From an uncultured Alphaproteobacteria bacterium (GTDB lineage Bacteria; Pseudomonadota; Alphaproteobacteria; MPNO01; UBA2964), in NCBI GenBank assembly GCA_951812775.1, contig OX638326.1:3235391-3299390 (forward strand): a stretch of 64,000 nt of DNA. The letters are read 5' to 3'. A program made the position numbers and the translations under genes. A model generated the notes under the pieces. It was given only the letters and a program-made list of their open reading frames with translations. It searched no databases and was not told where the DNA came from. Shown one piece after another: positions 56,381 to 64,000 of the stretch (positions within the stretch are counted from its first letter, which is position 1; the number at the start of each line of letters is the position of its first letter).

Positions 56381-57418
56381 CTATACCCGACAGCTGCGGC
56401 GTGTCGCGAACGGGAGCGCGACAGATCCGGTGATCGAATTTCCATCGACTTGAATATCCTGCAATTTCAATCCGGATGAGTATAATTGATAGCGGGCTTG
56501 AATTCGTTTCGCGGCGCCATAATGCGCTCCTATTAGCTGTTCCAGCCCGCCCAGGAGAACAGCGTCAACGGTCCGCGGGAAGACTCGGACAGGTGTCCAG
56601 TTCGTCAATTGATGGCGCTGGGCAATTTGCTGGAACAGATTTCTCTCTGCGGCAATCTCTGCCCCCTGTGGCGATCTCAGAAATCCGCTAAACCGATCTA
56701 TATTGAGTTTCCAGGAAACACCCGGTGGATCACTGGCCGAGAACAGTGCTTTGCTATGGTGCAAAACGGCGGCCTGCATCCCGTAGCACTGGGTCAATGC
56801 TAGATAGAGTTTGCTGCGCTGAGATGCGGATTGAGGCCAGGCGATCTCTATCGTTGGCCCCTTGCCATGTTCCAGCATGCGCAACAAAACCCGGCCGGTA
56901 CTTTTATGTTGCGCAGATGCCACCACTTGCTGCTCGGGTTTTGAGGGTGCGGTTTGTTTCAGTTTCTCAGGCGCAGCCCGAACGGGGCGGCGTGGTTTGA
57001 CAGGAACGCTTTTCCGTACTGGGGACTGTGTCTTGGCAATAGGTTTTACGAATTTCTGCACGCGGGGAGCAGGTTTCGACGCTTTTAGTGGCTTGTAAGA
57101 TTCTGGCTTTGTCCGAACCACCGATTTTGGTGATGGTTTCAGAGCGGCGACCGTTTTCTTCTGCGTGGGTGCCGCTGGTTTGATTGCCGGTGTAGTCGTT
57201 AGTTGGTGAAGAGCTGGTGGTGGCGGTAGTTGAATGACCGCCATTTGTTGAGGCGGGGATTGTGGCTGCTGAATCCTGGTCGGCGATTTTAAGTGTTTTT
57301 TCTGAGTGGTTTTTTCTGCCTTCACACTGTGAAACATCGCGACACAGAGCAGGATGATCGCCCCGGCGATTGTGCCGGAGAGGGCGATCGATAGCCTGTC
57401 TGTGTTTTTTGTGGCCAT
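56381..57418 (-). CDS. TonB-like membrane-anchored Pro/Lys-rich protein
   Basis: The 345-residue protein has one N-terminal membrane segment (IALSGTIAGAIILLCVAMF), a long Pro/Lys/Gln-rich linker (residues ~30-165) and a folded periplasmic C-terminus with no recognised motif. The linker plus anchor resembles TonB or TolA topology. It sits next to a TolQ/ExbB-like gene, which supports an energy-transducing or envelope-spanning role, but the C-terminal domain does not look like TonB. Confidence 0.65.
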   Translation of the reverse strand: MATKNTDRLSIALSGTIAGAIILLCVAMFHSVKAEKTTQKKHLKSPTRIQQPQSPPQQMAVIQLPPPPALHQLTTTPAIKPAAPTQKKTVAALKPSPKSVVRTKPESYKPLKASKPAPRVQKFVKPIAKTQSPVRKSVPVKPRRPVRAAPEKLKQTAPSKPEQQVVASAQHKSTGRVLLRMLEHGKGPTIEIAWPQSASQRSKLYLALTQCYGMQAAVLHHSKALFSASDPPGVSWKLNIDRFSGFLRSPQGAEIAAERNLFQQIAQRHQLTNWTPVRVFPRTVDAVLLGGLEQLIGAHYGAAKRIQARYQLYSSGLKLQDIQVDGNSITGSVALPFATRRSCRV

Positions 57419-57424
57419 TGCCTG

Positions 57425-57939
57425 TTACCGGCTCACCGATTTCGCGTAAAGTAGCTCCATCTCTTCCGCGAGGGACAGCAGTTCACGGCGCCGATCAGAA
57501 GAAGACATAAGCTTGTCGCCCTTTTTAGAACGGGGGCAGGATCAATAGGCGGATTATCTCCCAATACTTCCGCCCGGCGTTTGGCAACTGCAGGGTCAAG
57601 GTTAGAGGGTGCCCCTCCCGCCTTTTTGGGGGAAGGTTTGGCAGGAGTGGGGGCTGCTGCCGGAGGCGCAGAAACAGTTTGCTTGGCGGGCAGGACTGGT
57701 GCGATGGGTACGGGTTTGGCTACTTGCTCGGATGCTACGTCCGGCGCCGGTTCGGGCGCTGGCGCGGGTGTCTCGGTCTTTTTAAGGACGCGGTTCCCGA
57801 TTTTTTCCGAGGCCATTTTCTTAATGTCAGCCGCAATATTGTGCGCCCGGTCGACCGCTTTATGGACGTCGCCTTTATCGGCGGTAAACAGGAAAATGAG
57901 GGCAAGGCCTACGGCCAAATTGAAGGCGAGGAATTTCAT
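57425..57939 (-). pseudogene. Pro/Ala-rich membrane-anchored protein, frameshifted
   Basis: ATG 57939 follows AGGAAGGAGCC and begins MKFLAFNLAVGLALIFLF, a membrane anchor, followed by a helix and a Pro/Ala-rich linker (APAPEPAPDVASE). After VLK the assembled frame gives a poor Cys/Trp-rich tail. One extra A in the run 57522-57526 gives VLKKGDKLMSSSDRRRELLS and a clean stop at 57425, 6 bases before the next start. I take the latter as the real C-terminus of about 171 residues. Confidence 0.7.
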
Positions 57940-57940
57940 A

Positions 57941-58455
57941 TCAGGCTCCTTCCTGAAGAGGCGGTGCGTTGGCGGTGTTGCGGGCGTGAGAAACAATAAT
58001 CAGGCCACGAAGCAGGGCAGACACCGGCAAGCCGATGACGGTGTCATAAAGGCCAGGCTAAAATTGGCGGTCATCTTGCGGATAACCGGTTGAATGGTCT
58101 CAGGCGTCAATTCCTGCCCGGAAAGGGTACCGATCCCCAAACTGATCCCCAGCAGGGTAAATGTAAGGGCAAGAGTGGTGACGCCATTGGCTGCCTGGAC
58201 ACCGGTTTCAAACCAGACCGTATCATTTTGTCCCTCACTGGAGAGCATTCGGACCCAGCTGAACAAGGCAATAAATACCAAACTGCTCAGAAGAAGGACG
58301 AAGGACCAGCCGAGGACATTCTGGGCCCATTCTGCAATTTCAGCAGCGGGACGGGCGGTGAACACCACAGCGATTGCCATGATGACGGCCCCGGCCCCCA
58401 GAAAGTAGCTGAGGGCACGCGAGGTTGTGTCAAAAAAGGTGCTCAGAGTACGCAT
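57941..58455 (-). pseudogene. TolQ/ExbB/MotA-like proton channel protein, frameshifted
   Basis: ATG 58455 opens a protein with three membrane segments: LSYFLGAGAVIMAIAVVF, GWSFVLLLSSLVFIALF and TTLALTFTLLGISLGIG. After FSLAF the frame ends in a poor tail, but one extra base in the A-run 58048-58050 (T-run on the coding strand) continues it as YDTVIGLPVSALLRGLIIV. The sequence TxIGLPVSALLR at the end of a helix is typical of MotA/TolQ/ExbB proteins. Its stop (57943-57941) is one base before the next ATG. Such channels use the proton gradient to drive partner proteins, here perhaps the Pro-rich ones. Confidence 0.7.
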
Positions 58456-58456
58456 T

Positions 58457-58855
58457 TTAGCGTCTTCCCAATCGGGCATTCATCAGGCTCTCGCTTGAGA
58501 CGCCGACCTGCTGCAACCAGTGTTCGATCAGGCTGCGGTTATGTTCGACGGAGGCGTGAACCAGAAAGGTCAAATCATAGTTTTCAAATGCGGCGCGAAC
58601 CGCTGGAGTGTTTTTGCCTGCCAGCGATTTATCGCGCAGAACCATCCGCTCAAGATCAATCAGTCGGTTACGGGATACCTCGATCTTTTGCTGACGTTTT
58701 TTTGGATCAAGCTCCGCTGATAACAAAGCATCGAGGAGAATCGCCCGTTCGCGCTCCATATTCTCCAGCGTGCCGGCCTGGGCAACGGACAAGACGGCTA
58801 CTGTTCCGGCGATGGCTGTCGCCGACAGGAGTTTAAGCATAATTCCGGTTTTCAT
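58457..58855 (-). CDS. Small secreted helical protein
   Basis: The 132-residue product has a signal peptide (MLKLLSATAIAGTVAVLSVAQA) and a charged helical mature part (RERAILLDALLSAELDPKKR). No cysteines or known motifs are seen. Its stop overlaps the start of the channel gene. It is probably periplasmic. Confidence 0.7.
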   Translation of the reverse strand: MKTGIMLKLLSATAIAGTVAVLSVAQAGTLENMERERAILLDALLSAELDPKKRQQKIEVSRNRLIDLERMVLRDKSLAGKNTPAVRAAFENYDLTFLVHASVEHNRSLIEHWLQQVGVSSESLMNARLGRR

Positions 58856-58868
58856 CGTGTACTCTCCT

Positions 58869-59768
58869 TTATCGATCTAGAAAAAAGCCAACGGCTTCAG
58901 AGACGTGCTTGTTGTCGGCCTGGCCATCGGTGATGTCGGTGTCATCAGATGTGAGGGTTTCGGTGAGCGCCATGGCATCAAGCGCAACGAGCTTGGCCAT
59001 GTAGCCAAGTACCGTGCGTTCCTGATCCAGCACCGCCAGGTCAGCTTCGGTTTCACCGACAAGCTGCCGGATAAAGTCTTCTTTACCGATGCTTTTACCG
59101 TTTATGTCGGCGCGCTCATTCATTGGGTGACTGTTGATCGCCTGAACGAGTTTCTCGATGGCGCTGACATTGCGGGCGTATTCGCGCGCGTACTTGCTTT
59201 CGCTGAGCAGGGCGGATTTGAACAGTTTGGCATCCACTTTCGGGGCCGCGGATTCAAATCGGCTGCGGGCCTGTTGCTGTTTTTCAATCAGGGCGGCTCG
59301 TTGCGGCGTTTGTCCTCCCTTATTGCGGCGCATCTTGCGCAACAATCTTTCGTAGACGCGAATCTTAGTTTTCGCGCGACGCTCCCGCATTTTCTGATGA
59401 TTTGCGACGAGCGTGAGATATGCCCGCTTTTCGGCGAGATACTGGTGCTGCAATTCCGTCCGAAGGTCCCCATCGGCGCGTTCGATAGCCCCACGGAGAT
59501 CTTCCAGGGTTTTCACCTTGAATTTAATTTCTTCGCCAGTGTCGTTGAGGGCTGCTGCCAGCGAAGATTTGGCAAAATCCTGATCAATCGCTTTTTTCAG
59601 ATAGGTTGACGGGAGTTTGACCAACCTTTCGCTGGATTTCGGCGACCAGCTTGCACTGGTATCCGGCGCCGTTGCCGCCCCTACAGGAACAGAAAGCAGC
59701 GTGCTGCAGAGTACGGCCGTAGCGATGATTTTCGCGGCGTTTCTGATATAGATTTGAGTGTTGTTCAT
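58869..59768 (-). CDS. Secreted coiled-coil protein
   Basis: The 299-residue product starts MNNTQIYIRNAAKIIATAVL with a signal peptide ending near VPVGAA. The mature part is almost all helix, with coiled-coil stretches (EKRAYLTLVANHQKMRERRA). There are no cysteines beyond the signal. The gap to the next gene is 13 bases, so it is in the same operon. No family is recognised. Confidence 0.7.
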   Translation of the reverse strand: MNNTQIYIRNAAKIIATAVLCSTLLSVPVGAATAPDTSASWSPKSSERLVKLPSTYLKKAIDQDFAKSSLAAALNDTGEEIKFKVKTLEDLRGAIERADGDLRTELQHQYLAEKRAYLTLVANHQKMRERRAKTKIRVYERLLRKMRRNKGGQTPQRAALIEKQQQARSRFESAAPKVDAKLFKSALLSESKYAREYARNVSAIEKLVQAINSHPMNERADINGKSIGKEDFIRQLVGETEADLAVLDQERTVLGYMAKLVALDAMALTETLTSDDTDITDGQADNKHVSEAVGFFLDR

Positions 59769-59810
59769 GTCTTCGGTCCTAAACCGTTTTGAGCGTGGCT
59801 TTGTGCGCTG

Positions 59811-60389
59811 TTACTTGTTTTTCCAATACATGATGCGACGCATTTCACTCTTGAGATTGTCGCTGACATTGAGCGCTGAGAACTCTCCAAATGACTGGTT
59901 TTCCTTGCGTTTCAGCAAAGCTTCTATGGTCACCACAAAGGAGGATCCGTCGGCGTAATAGAAATCGTTTTTCGGAAAACGTTTTTTGAATTTGTCGAAG
60001 TTTTCGCGGGAATGATCGACGTCACCTCCCTTGAAAAAGTTCTGAATGGAAACGGCATAGGCCCGCATGCGTTCATCGCGGGCGATACCGCTGCTTTCCG
60101 GGCCAATCTCAGTTTCGCAGCGTTCCAGTACGCGGGCGCTGGCGATATAGGTGCCGAGAGAACTGGTCGCCCGCGCTTTTTGATCGAGCGCAAAACCTTC
60201 ATCGCGGCATTTGCGATACTCGCGCATTTGGGAGATTTCGTTAAAACGTGCCTGGCGATAGCCGATGCCCTCTAACGGGTCGCTTGGCATATCACCGGTA
60301 CAAGCGGCCGCCGCAATTGCGGCAACGGCGATGCAGCCGGTACGAACAGAGTTTTGGAGGCGGGATGGGATCTTTGACTGGTTGGGCAT
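59811..60389 (-). CDS. Small lipoprotein
   Basis: The 192-residue product has an N-terminal segment CIAVAAIAAAACTGD with a lipobox-like AAAC. The mature part is helical and charged (KRKENQSFGEFSALNVSD). It belongs to the same minus-strand run of envelope genes. No family is recognised. Confidence 0.7.
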   Translation of the reverse strand: MPNQSKIPSRLQNSVRTGCIAVAAIAAAACTGDMPSDPLEGIGYRQARFNEISQMREYRKCRDEGFALDQKARATSSLGTYIASARVLERCETEIGPESSGIARDERMRAYAVSIQNFFKGGDVDHSRENFDKFKKRFPKNDFYYADGSSFVVTIEALLKRKENQSFGEFSALNVSDNLKSEMRRIMYWKNK

Positions 60390-60465
60390 TGCTATATTCC
60401 TCTCGTCTTGGGCTTGTGTCTGGTTATGAATGGGTCAGAACGGTTTTCTGCTAATCCGGTGAAAT

Positions 60466-61716
60466 TTATGGATGAAAATGCCGCGCGATTTTCAAAACCG
60501 AGATACCGTCTGTTCTGGCTTGATCGATCAGCTTGGTTAGCGCGGTTTTGCTTTTTGCTGCCGCTGACATTTCAAATAGATTGGTCGCCCGTTGGATGCG
60601 AACGGTGTCCGTCGCTGGCACGGCAAAGTTCAGGTGTTTTTGGTCAAGCTTGTAGGCAAGCCGGCGCGGTGGACGCGCGTCCAAATCAAGATTCTTTTTC
60701 GCGGCGACAGCATAACTTTTCCTTAGGGTACGGGTCCGAAAAGCAGTCCCTGAAAAATTGTCGCGGGCGACGAGTATCCATAATTTTTGATCACGTCCGG
60801 TGGTGTTTTTGATCCGGTATTGAATGTTGCCCAGTCGATGCAGGTTGAATGTTTTGCCCGGTTGCGACTCTGTGATTTTCTGCTCCGTTATTTGCGGCGC
60901 AACGATATCGAACATGACTTCGGCACAATTGCCACCCGCCGGGGCATGGGTTTCCAGGGCAACTGCCGAAAGAGCCTGGGGCACAGCCGCTGCAATCACC
61001 GTATTTTTTACTGCCGGGCCGATACCGATAAAGGTGGTGGTCAGGATCGCGGCAATAGCAGCAACCGCTGACACCTTCTTCACCCGCCGACTAATCTTCC
61101 GGCCCGGAAATTTGATCGGCAAATTCGCCCGTTTGCGCGGGCGCTTAAGTCGCAACGCTGCAAGTATCTCAAGAACGCTTTCGGCGGCAACGAATTTGAG
61201 TTTTTCCGGTGTCGATACTGTTATCCGGTTCAATTCGGCTTCGGCTTCGGCACGATTTGCTGCCGGGACCGCAATGACAATCTCGGTGCCATCAGCGATT
61301 AGGACATCGAACAGGTCGCGGGATCTCTGGAGTTTTTGCCCAATATCGCTGACGCTTTGGACAGTCAGGTCGCAATTAACTTCGCCGGACGCCCAGACGA
61401 TACGGTTATAGGGCTCATTGTTGGTGGCGAGACGGCGTTCTTGGGCCAGCGCGTGCCCTACAAAGGCGCCGAGCTGCCAACTCAACCCTTAACCGATGGG
61501 GTCGGAAATATCCATCCGATAGGCGTTATGGCCGTAACAGGCCTCGATCACCCCGGTTGGACGCCGGACAAATGTGTCGTAATCGGGACTAATCGGCAGG
61601 ACCATTGCACGGCCACCAAGACAAATAACCGAGCGCACATCCGGTGCTTCTGCTGTAAGGCGCTGCAGGCGAGTGGGGCCTTCGGTCGTTGCAATAAAGA
61701 CGGCTGTTTTACTCAT
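60466..61716 (-). pseudogene. Inner-membrane protein of the envelope cluster, in-frame TAA
   Basis: Two open pieces in the same frame, 61716-61489 and 61485-60466, are separated only by TAA at 61491-61489. Joined, they give MDISDPIG-(stop)-GLSWQLGAFVGHAL and a protein of about 416 residues: a cytoplasmic N-terminal half, one membrane segment (VSAVAAIAAILTTTFIGIG) and a periplasmic C-terminal half. CAA in place of TAA would restore the frame (PIGQGLSW). The start overlaps the previous gene stop (ATGA). No family is recognised. Confidence 0.65.
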
Positions 61717-62261
61717 CGCATGAACACATCGGTTTTGGGGTCACGCAGCGACGTGGCCAGAGTAGAATTCGATCCAAGCAAAAGCTGCACGGTGCCGTCT
61801 GTCGGTTTTGGCAGGGGAACCCGGTCGCACCATTCAGAGTCGTTGATCACGAAAAGTGTATTGGGGGTACAGGACTGATCCTGAAGTTTAATGATGACGT
61901 AGAACTGCTCACGATCCGCCTGGCTTTCGCGCAAGGTCATTTGAAACCCCGTACCAAAACGGGTTGTTGTTGATCCGCTGGCGGCGGCGGCGCGCGAGAT
62001 CGGTTGCAGGGGGGCGACTCTTTCCAGGAGTATTCTCATATCATTCCGAAGTTTGGGGTTTGTCGAAAGGACCCGGGAAAAGCCCTCTTTCACGGTAGCT
62101 TCAGGGTCCGTGGCATAGCGGTACAGATCGTTGAAGCAGATCGTTGGTTCAGCAATGTCGGCATCCGCGTGTGTTCGTAGGGTCTCGAGGGCATCACAGG
62201 CGATAAAGACCGCCTCGCCGGCAGAATCGGCCTCGGCCCAAAAGTTCATCGTTTCCGTCAT
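61713..62261 (-). CDS. Hypothetical soluble protein of the envelope cluster
   Basis: ATG 62261 (MTETMNFWAEADSAGEAVF) overlaps the stop of the upstream gene, so translation is coupled; TTG 62267 is less likely. The product is about 182 residues, with no signal peptide or membrane segment. The region LRESQADREQFYVIIKL followed by LFVINDSEWCDRVPLP is beta-rich. No family is recognised. Confidence 0.65.
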   Translation of the reverse strand: MTETMNFWAEADSAGEAVFIACDALETLRTHADADIAEPTICFNDLYRYATDPEATVKEGFSRVLSTNPKLRNDMRILLERVAPLQPISRAAAASGSTTTRFGTGFQMTLRESQADREQFYVIIKLQDQSCTPNTLFVINDSEWCDRVPLPKPTDGTVQLLLGSNSTLATSLRDPKTDVFMR

Positions 62262-63903
62262 GTGCAAACTCCATAAAGCTGGCGGAATTGGTTAAAAAAG
62301 ATTTCCCGGTCGGTCATATCCAATGCGTTCCAGTCGCCTTTTGCTTCGGCAATACGGCGCACCTGTCCGGTAAAACGGGAAACCGATTTTCGAATATCGA
62401 GAAGGGCATCAGCAGCAGTCGCGAACCCCTGGATTTCAATCTCGGAAGATCCGGTCTCCGGTTTGGCAAAACCTTTCCGTGAAATCCGGCGGGCGATTTT
62501 TTTACTGTCTGCTACAAAATCCGCGAGGGCCGGACAGGCCGTTTGATCATTCAGAACGGCTGTAAGGGAAGGCGATCCGTTTTCTACCGGGTGCAGCGTG
62601 ACCACATTATCTGCACTATATTCCGGTTCTGATATGAGGGAGGCCAGGGAGGAAAGATCGATCTGTGGCCGCAATTCAAGCAGGATGGAGATGGCTGCAT
62701 CAGCGCCTGCCATCGCGAGATGGTAAAAGCTGGCTAATAGGGCCCGTTCGAGAGTATCGGCAATTTTTTCAAAATTTCTGGCGCCTGCTTCATATCCAAC
62801 ATCGGTTGCTCGATTGGCGCTGATTGCTGTCTCTGGTGCGGTGCCGCGACGCAGGGCTTGGGTAATGTGCGCCTGAATGTCACCGAAAATTTCAGCCCGA
62901 ACTATGGAGAGCGGCAAAACTTCCGCGGTGTTGCCACTTTCGATCAGGAGCTCGAGAGTGTGTCATTCTGTCTTGTTGAGAAATTTGATCTCATTTGCCG
63001 GAGCTGTATCCAGCAGGTCAAGCGTCGCCCGGCGTTCGTGAATTTCCTCCAAGGCGAGATCGATGGAACCGGGATCGATCTCGCCATTTTCCCGATCAGA
63101 CCCAATGGACAGGGACTGGCTCAGGGCCGCCTGCTGATGCGAGGCCATCAGGGCGTCGCGGACGTTTATGAATAGTCTGACGACTTTGCGGTAGGTTTTG
63201 AAATCACCGGCGTCATCAGTTGAGGTCTCAATCCAAAAGGCCAAGACGAGATCGTCATTGATATCATCTGCCCGCGCTATCCCATTGTGCTGCGATGCCA
63301 TAAATTCTGTCACCGCCCGGTATTTACGTTGCGCAGTTGCAGCCGGAAGGTGGGTGTTCAGATAGGCATAAAGCCGTCTTGATAGGGTATTGGCGGTTTT
63401 CCCAATCTGGGACCGTGTCGTTGAACTGCAGAGAATGTCCTTGATGGTTTCGAGAACGACATCGTAGCCCAACGCGGAGACCAGGAGCTCCAGCAAGGCT
63501 GACAGAAAAGGCATTCGGGTATGGGCAATGGCGAACACGCCATCCAGATACTCAACCTGAACTGTCGTCGGCTGTTGCTCAATCGCTGCGGTCGGGTGTC
63601 GCGACAGCCCCTCATTGATTTTTCGGCGATAGGCTTGCGCCGTGGCAGACCCCTGTCCCCAGAAAAAAATTCGAACCCTGAACAGCGTTCTATCTGGTTC
63701 GCGATATGGATGAGATGACAGAGTTCATGGATAGGACCGGTATAGCTCCGGCAGACGATCCATCGCGTAAGGCGACGACAGACGGTTGGTTTGTACTTAA
63801 CTTGAACGCCATCGGTCGTTTCTGAGATAGCCTGAAGCGTCGCCTACAACTCATTGCTAACGTTTCCACCGGCGAGTCCATCGATTGAATAGAGGCCATC
63901 CAT
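62258..63903 (-). pseudogene. Large unknown protein with HELCH motif, three disruptions
   Basis: ATG 63903 begins one base after the stop of the preceding gene (MDGLYSIDGLAGGNVSNEL). TAG at 63846-63844 then interrupts the frame. It continues with KYKPTVCRRLTRWIV and GPIHELCHLIHIANQ (an HExxH-type motif). It next needs one extra base in the T7 run at 63663-63669 to join QGSATAQAYRRKINEGL, runs to TGA at 62965-62963, and continues in the same frame through LPLSIVRAEIFGDI to 62258. The joined length is about 548 residues. TAG could come from CAG and TGA from CGA by C-to-T changes. Function unknown. Confidence 0.5.
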
Positions 63904-63904
63904 G

Positions 63905-64000
63905 TCACACACTCCCAATGCGCAGCTGGTGGCGGTAATAGCGCTGAAGCCGTTTTACTTTTGCGACATATTTGCGCGTATAGGGAATGACACGCGGACG
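63905..64000 (-). CDS. C-terminal end of a possible lytic transglycosylase (partial)
   Basis: The minus strand is open from the window edge to TGA 63907-63905 with IPYTRKYVAKVKRLQRYYRH near the end. This resembles the tail of SLT-type transglycosylases (ETRxYVxKV, then a helical end), but only about 31 residues are visible. Its stop is one base before the next ATG, so it leads the envelope cluster. Confidence 0.5.
   Translation of the reverse strand, partial: RPRVIPYTRKYVAKVKRLQRYYRHQLRIGSV

Noticed and set aside
62963..62965. In-frame TGA in the HELCH gene as a third selenocysteine codon
   Set aside because: There is no redox motif (NKTE-U-HTLELL), only a weak mismatch-containing hairpin follows, and the same gene has a TAG and a frameshift. 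A CGA-to-TGA change explains it more simply.
46761..63846. Reassignment of TAG or TAA to glutamine
   Set aside because: Other genes in the window end properly at TAG or TAA (for example 4979, 16498, 20993, 40256), so these codons are normal stops.
1..64000. CRISPR arrays, insertion sequences, prophage or integrase genes
   Set aside because: I saw no direct-repeat arrays, transposase motifs or phage structural genes.

Overview
The window looks like chromosome from a free-living alphaproteobacterium, probably a metagenome-type assembly. The gene content points that way: many molybdenum hydroxylases of the CO/xanthine dehydrogenase type, TauD-like dioxygenases, UbiD, an alphaproteobacterial-style Zur box beside znuA, and dense short-spaced operons. 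This placement is inference from gene content, since there is no rRNA to confirm it.

Layout. 0-5 kb is an accessory stretch: a CMD protein, then an AT-richer patch of poorly known genes with a HEPN-like protein, a tiny basic protein and a broken secreted zinc protease. 5-11.1 kb holds a thiolase/DUF35 pair, a 2OG dioxygenase, an EamA exporter and the first of five CoxL-type large subunits. 11.1-16.5 kb is the standout region: a selenocysteine locus with selC (tRNA-Sec), selB and selA in one minus-strand unit. It is led by a deiodinase-like gene with an in-frame UGA. On the other side of a divergent promoter region lies a peroxiredoxin-like gene, also with an in-frame UGA in its active-site motif. 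Both UGAs are at or just upstream of strong RNA hairpins. 16.5-43 kb is a catabolic region: an acyl-CoA-dehydrogenase-type flavoprotein, a dienelactone-hydrolase-like protein, four more CoxL proteins (two with full L/M/S sets), a dihydroxyphthalate-decarboxylase-like protein, UbiD, znuA, an XRE regulator, two TPR-2OG proteins, two TauD proteins, PyrK-PyrD and a PuuE-like deacetylase. 43-47 kb is one gene for a giant secreted lectin-like protein. 47-55.7 kb is a second catabolic set (amidase, amidohydrolase, VOC dioxygenase-like, C-C hydrolase-like, maleate-isomerase-like, MDR oxidoreductase, FAH). 55.7-64 kb is an eleven-gene minus-strand cluster of envelope proteins built around a TolQ/ExbB-like channel and proline-rich TonB-like proteins. 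I do not recognise it as any named system.

How the genes work together. SelA, SelB and selC supply selenocysteine to the two neighbouring redox proteins; selD is not in the window. The Mo hydroxylases, decarboxylases, ring-cleavage-type enzymes, hydrolases and FAH look like modules for oxidising aromatic or N-heterocyclic compounds, but no substrate can be read from the sequence.

Caution on sequence quality. Seven open frames look to be missing a base, six of them in short homopolymers; for one of these (17730-17734) the case rests only on the C-terminal end. Four more genes or gene parts carry in-frame stop codons, each one C-to-T step from Gln or Arg. Some disruptions may be assembly error. 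The two selenoprotein UGAs are different: they sit in exact family motifs, next to hairpins, beside selA/selB/selC.
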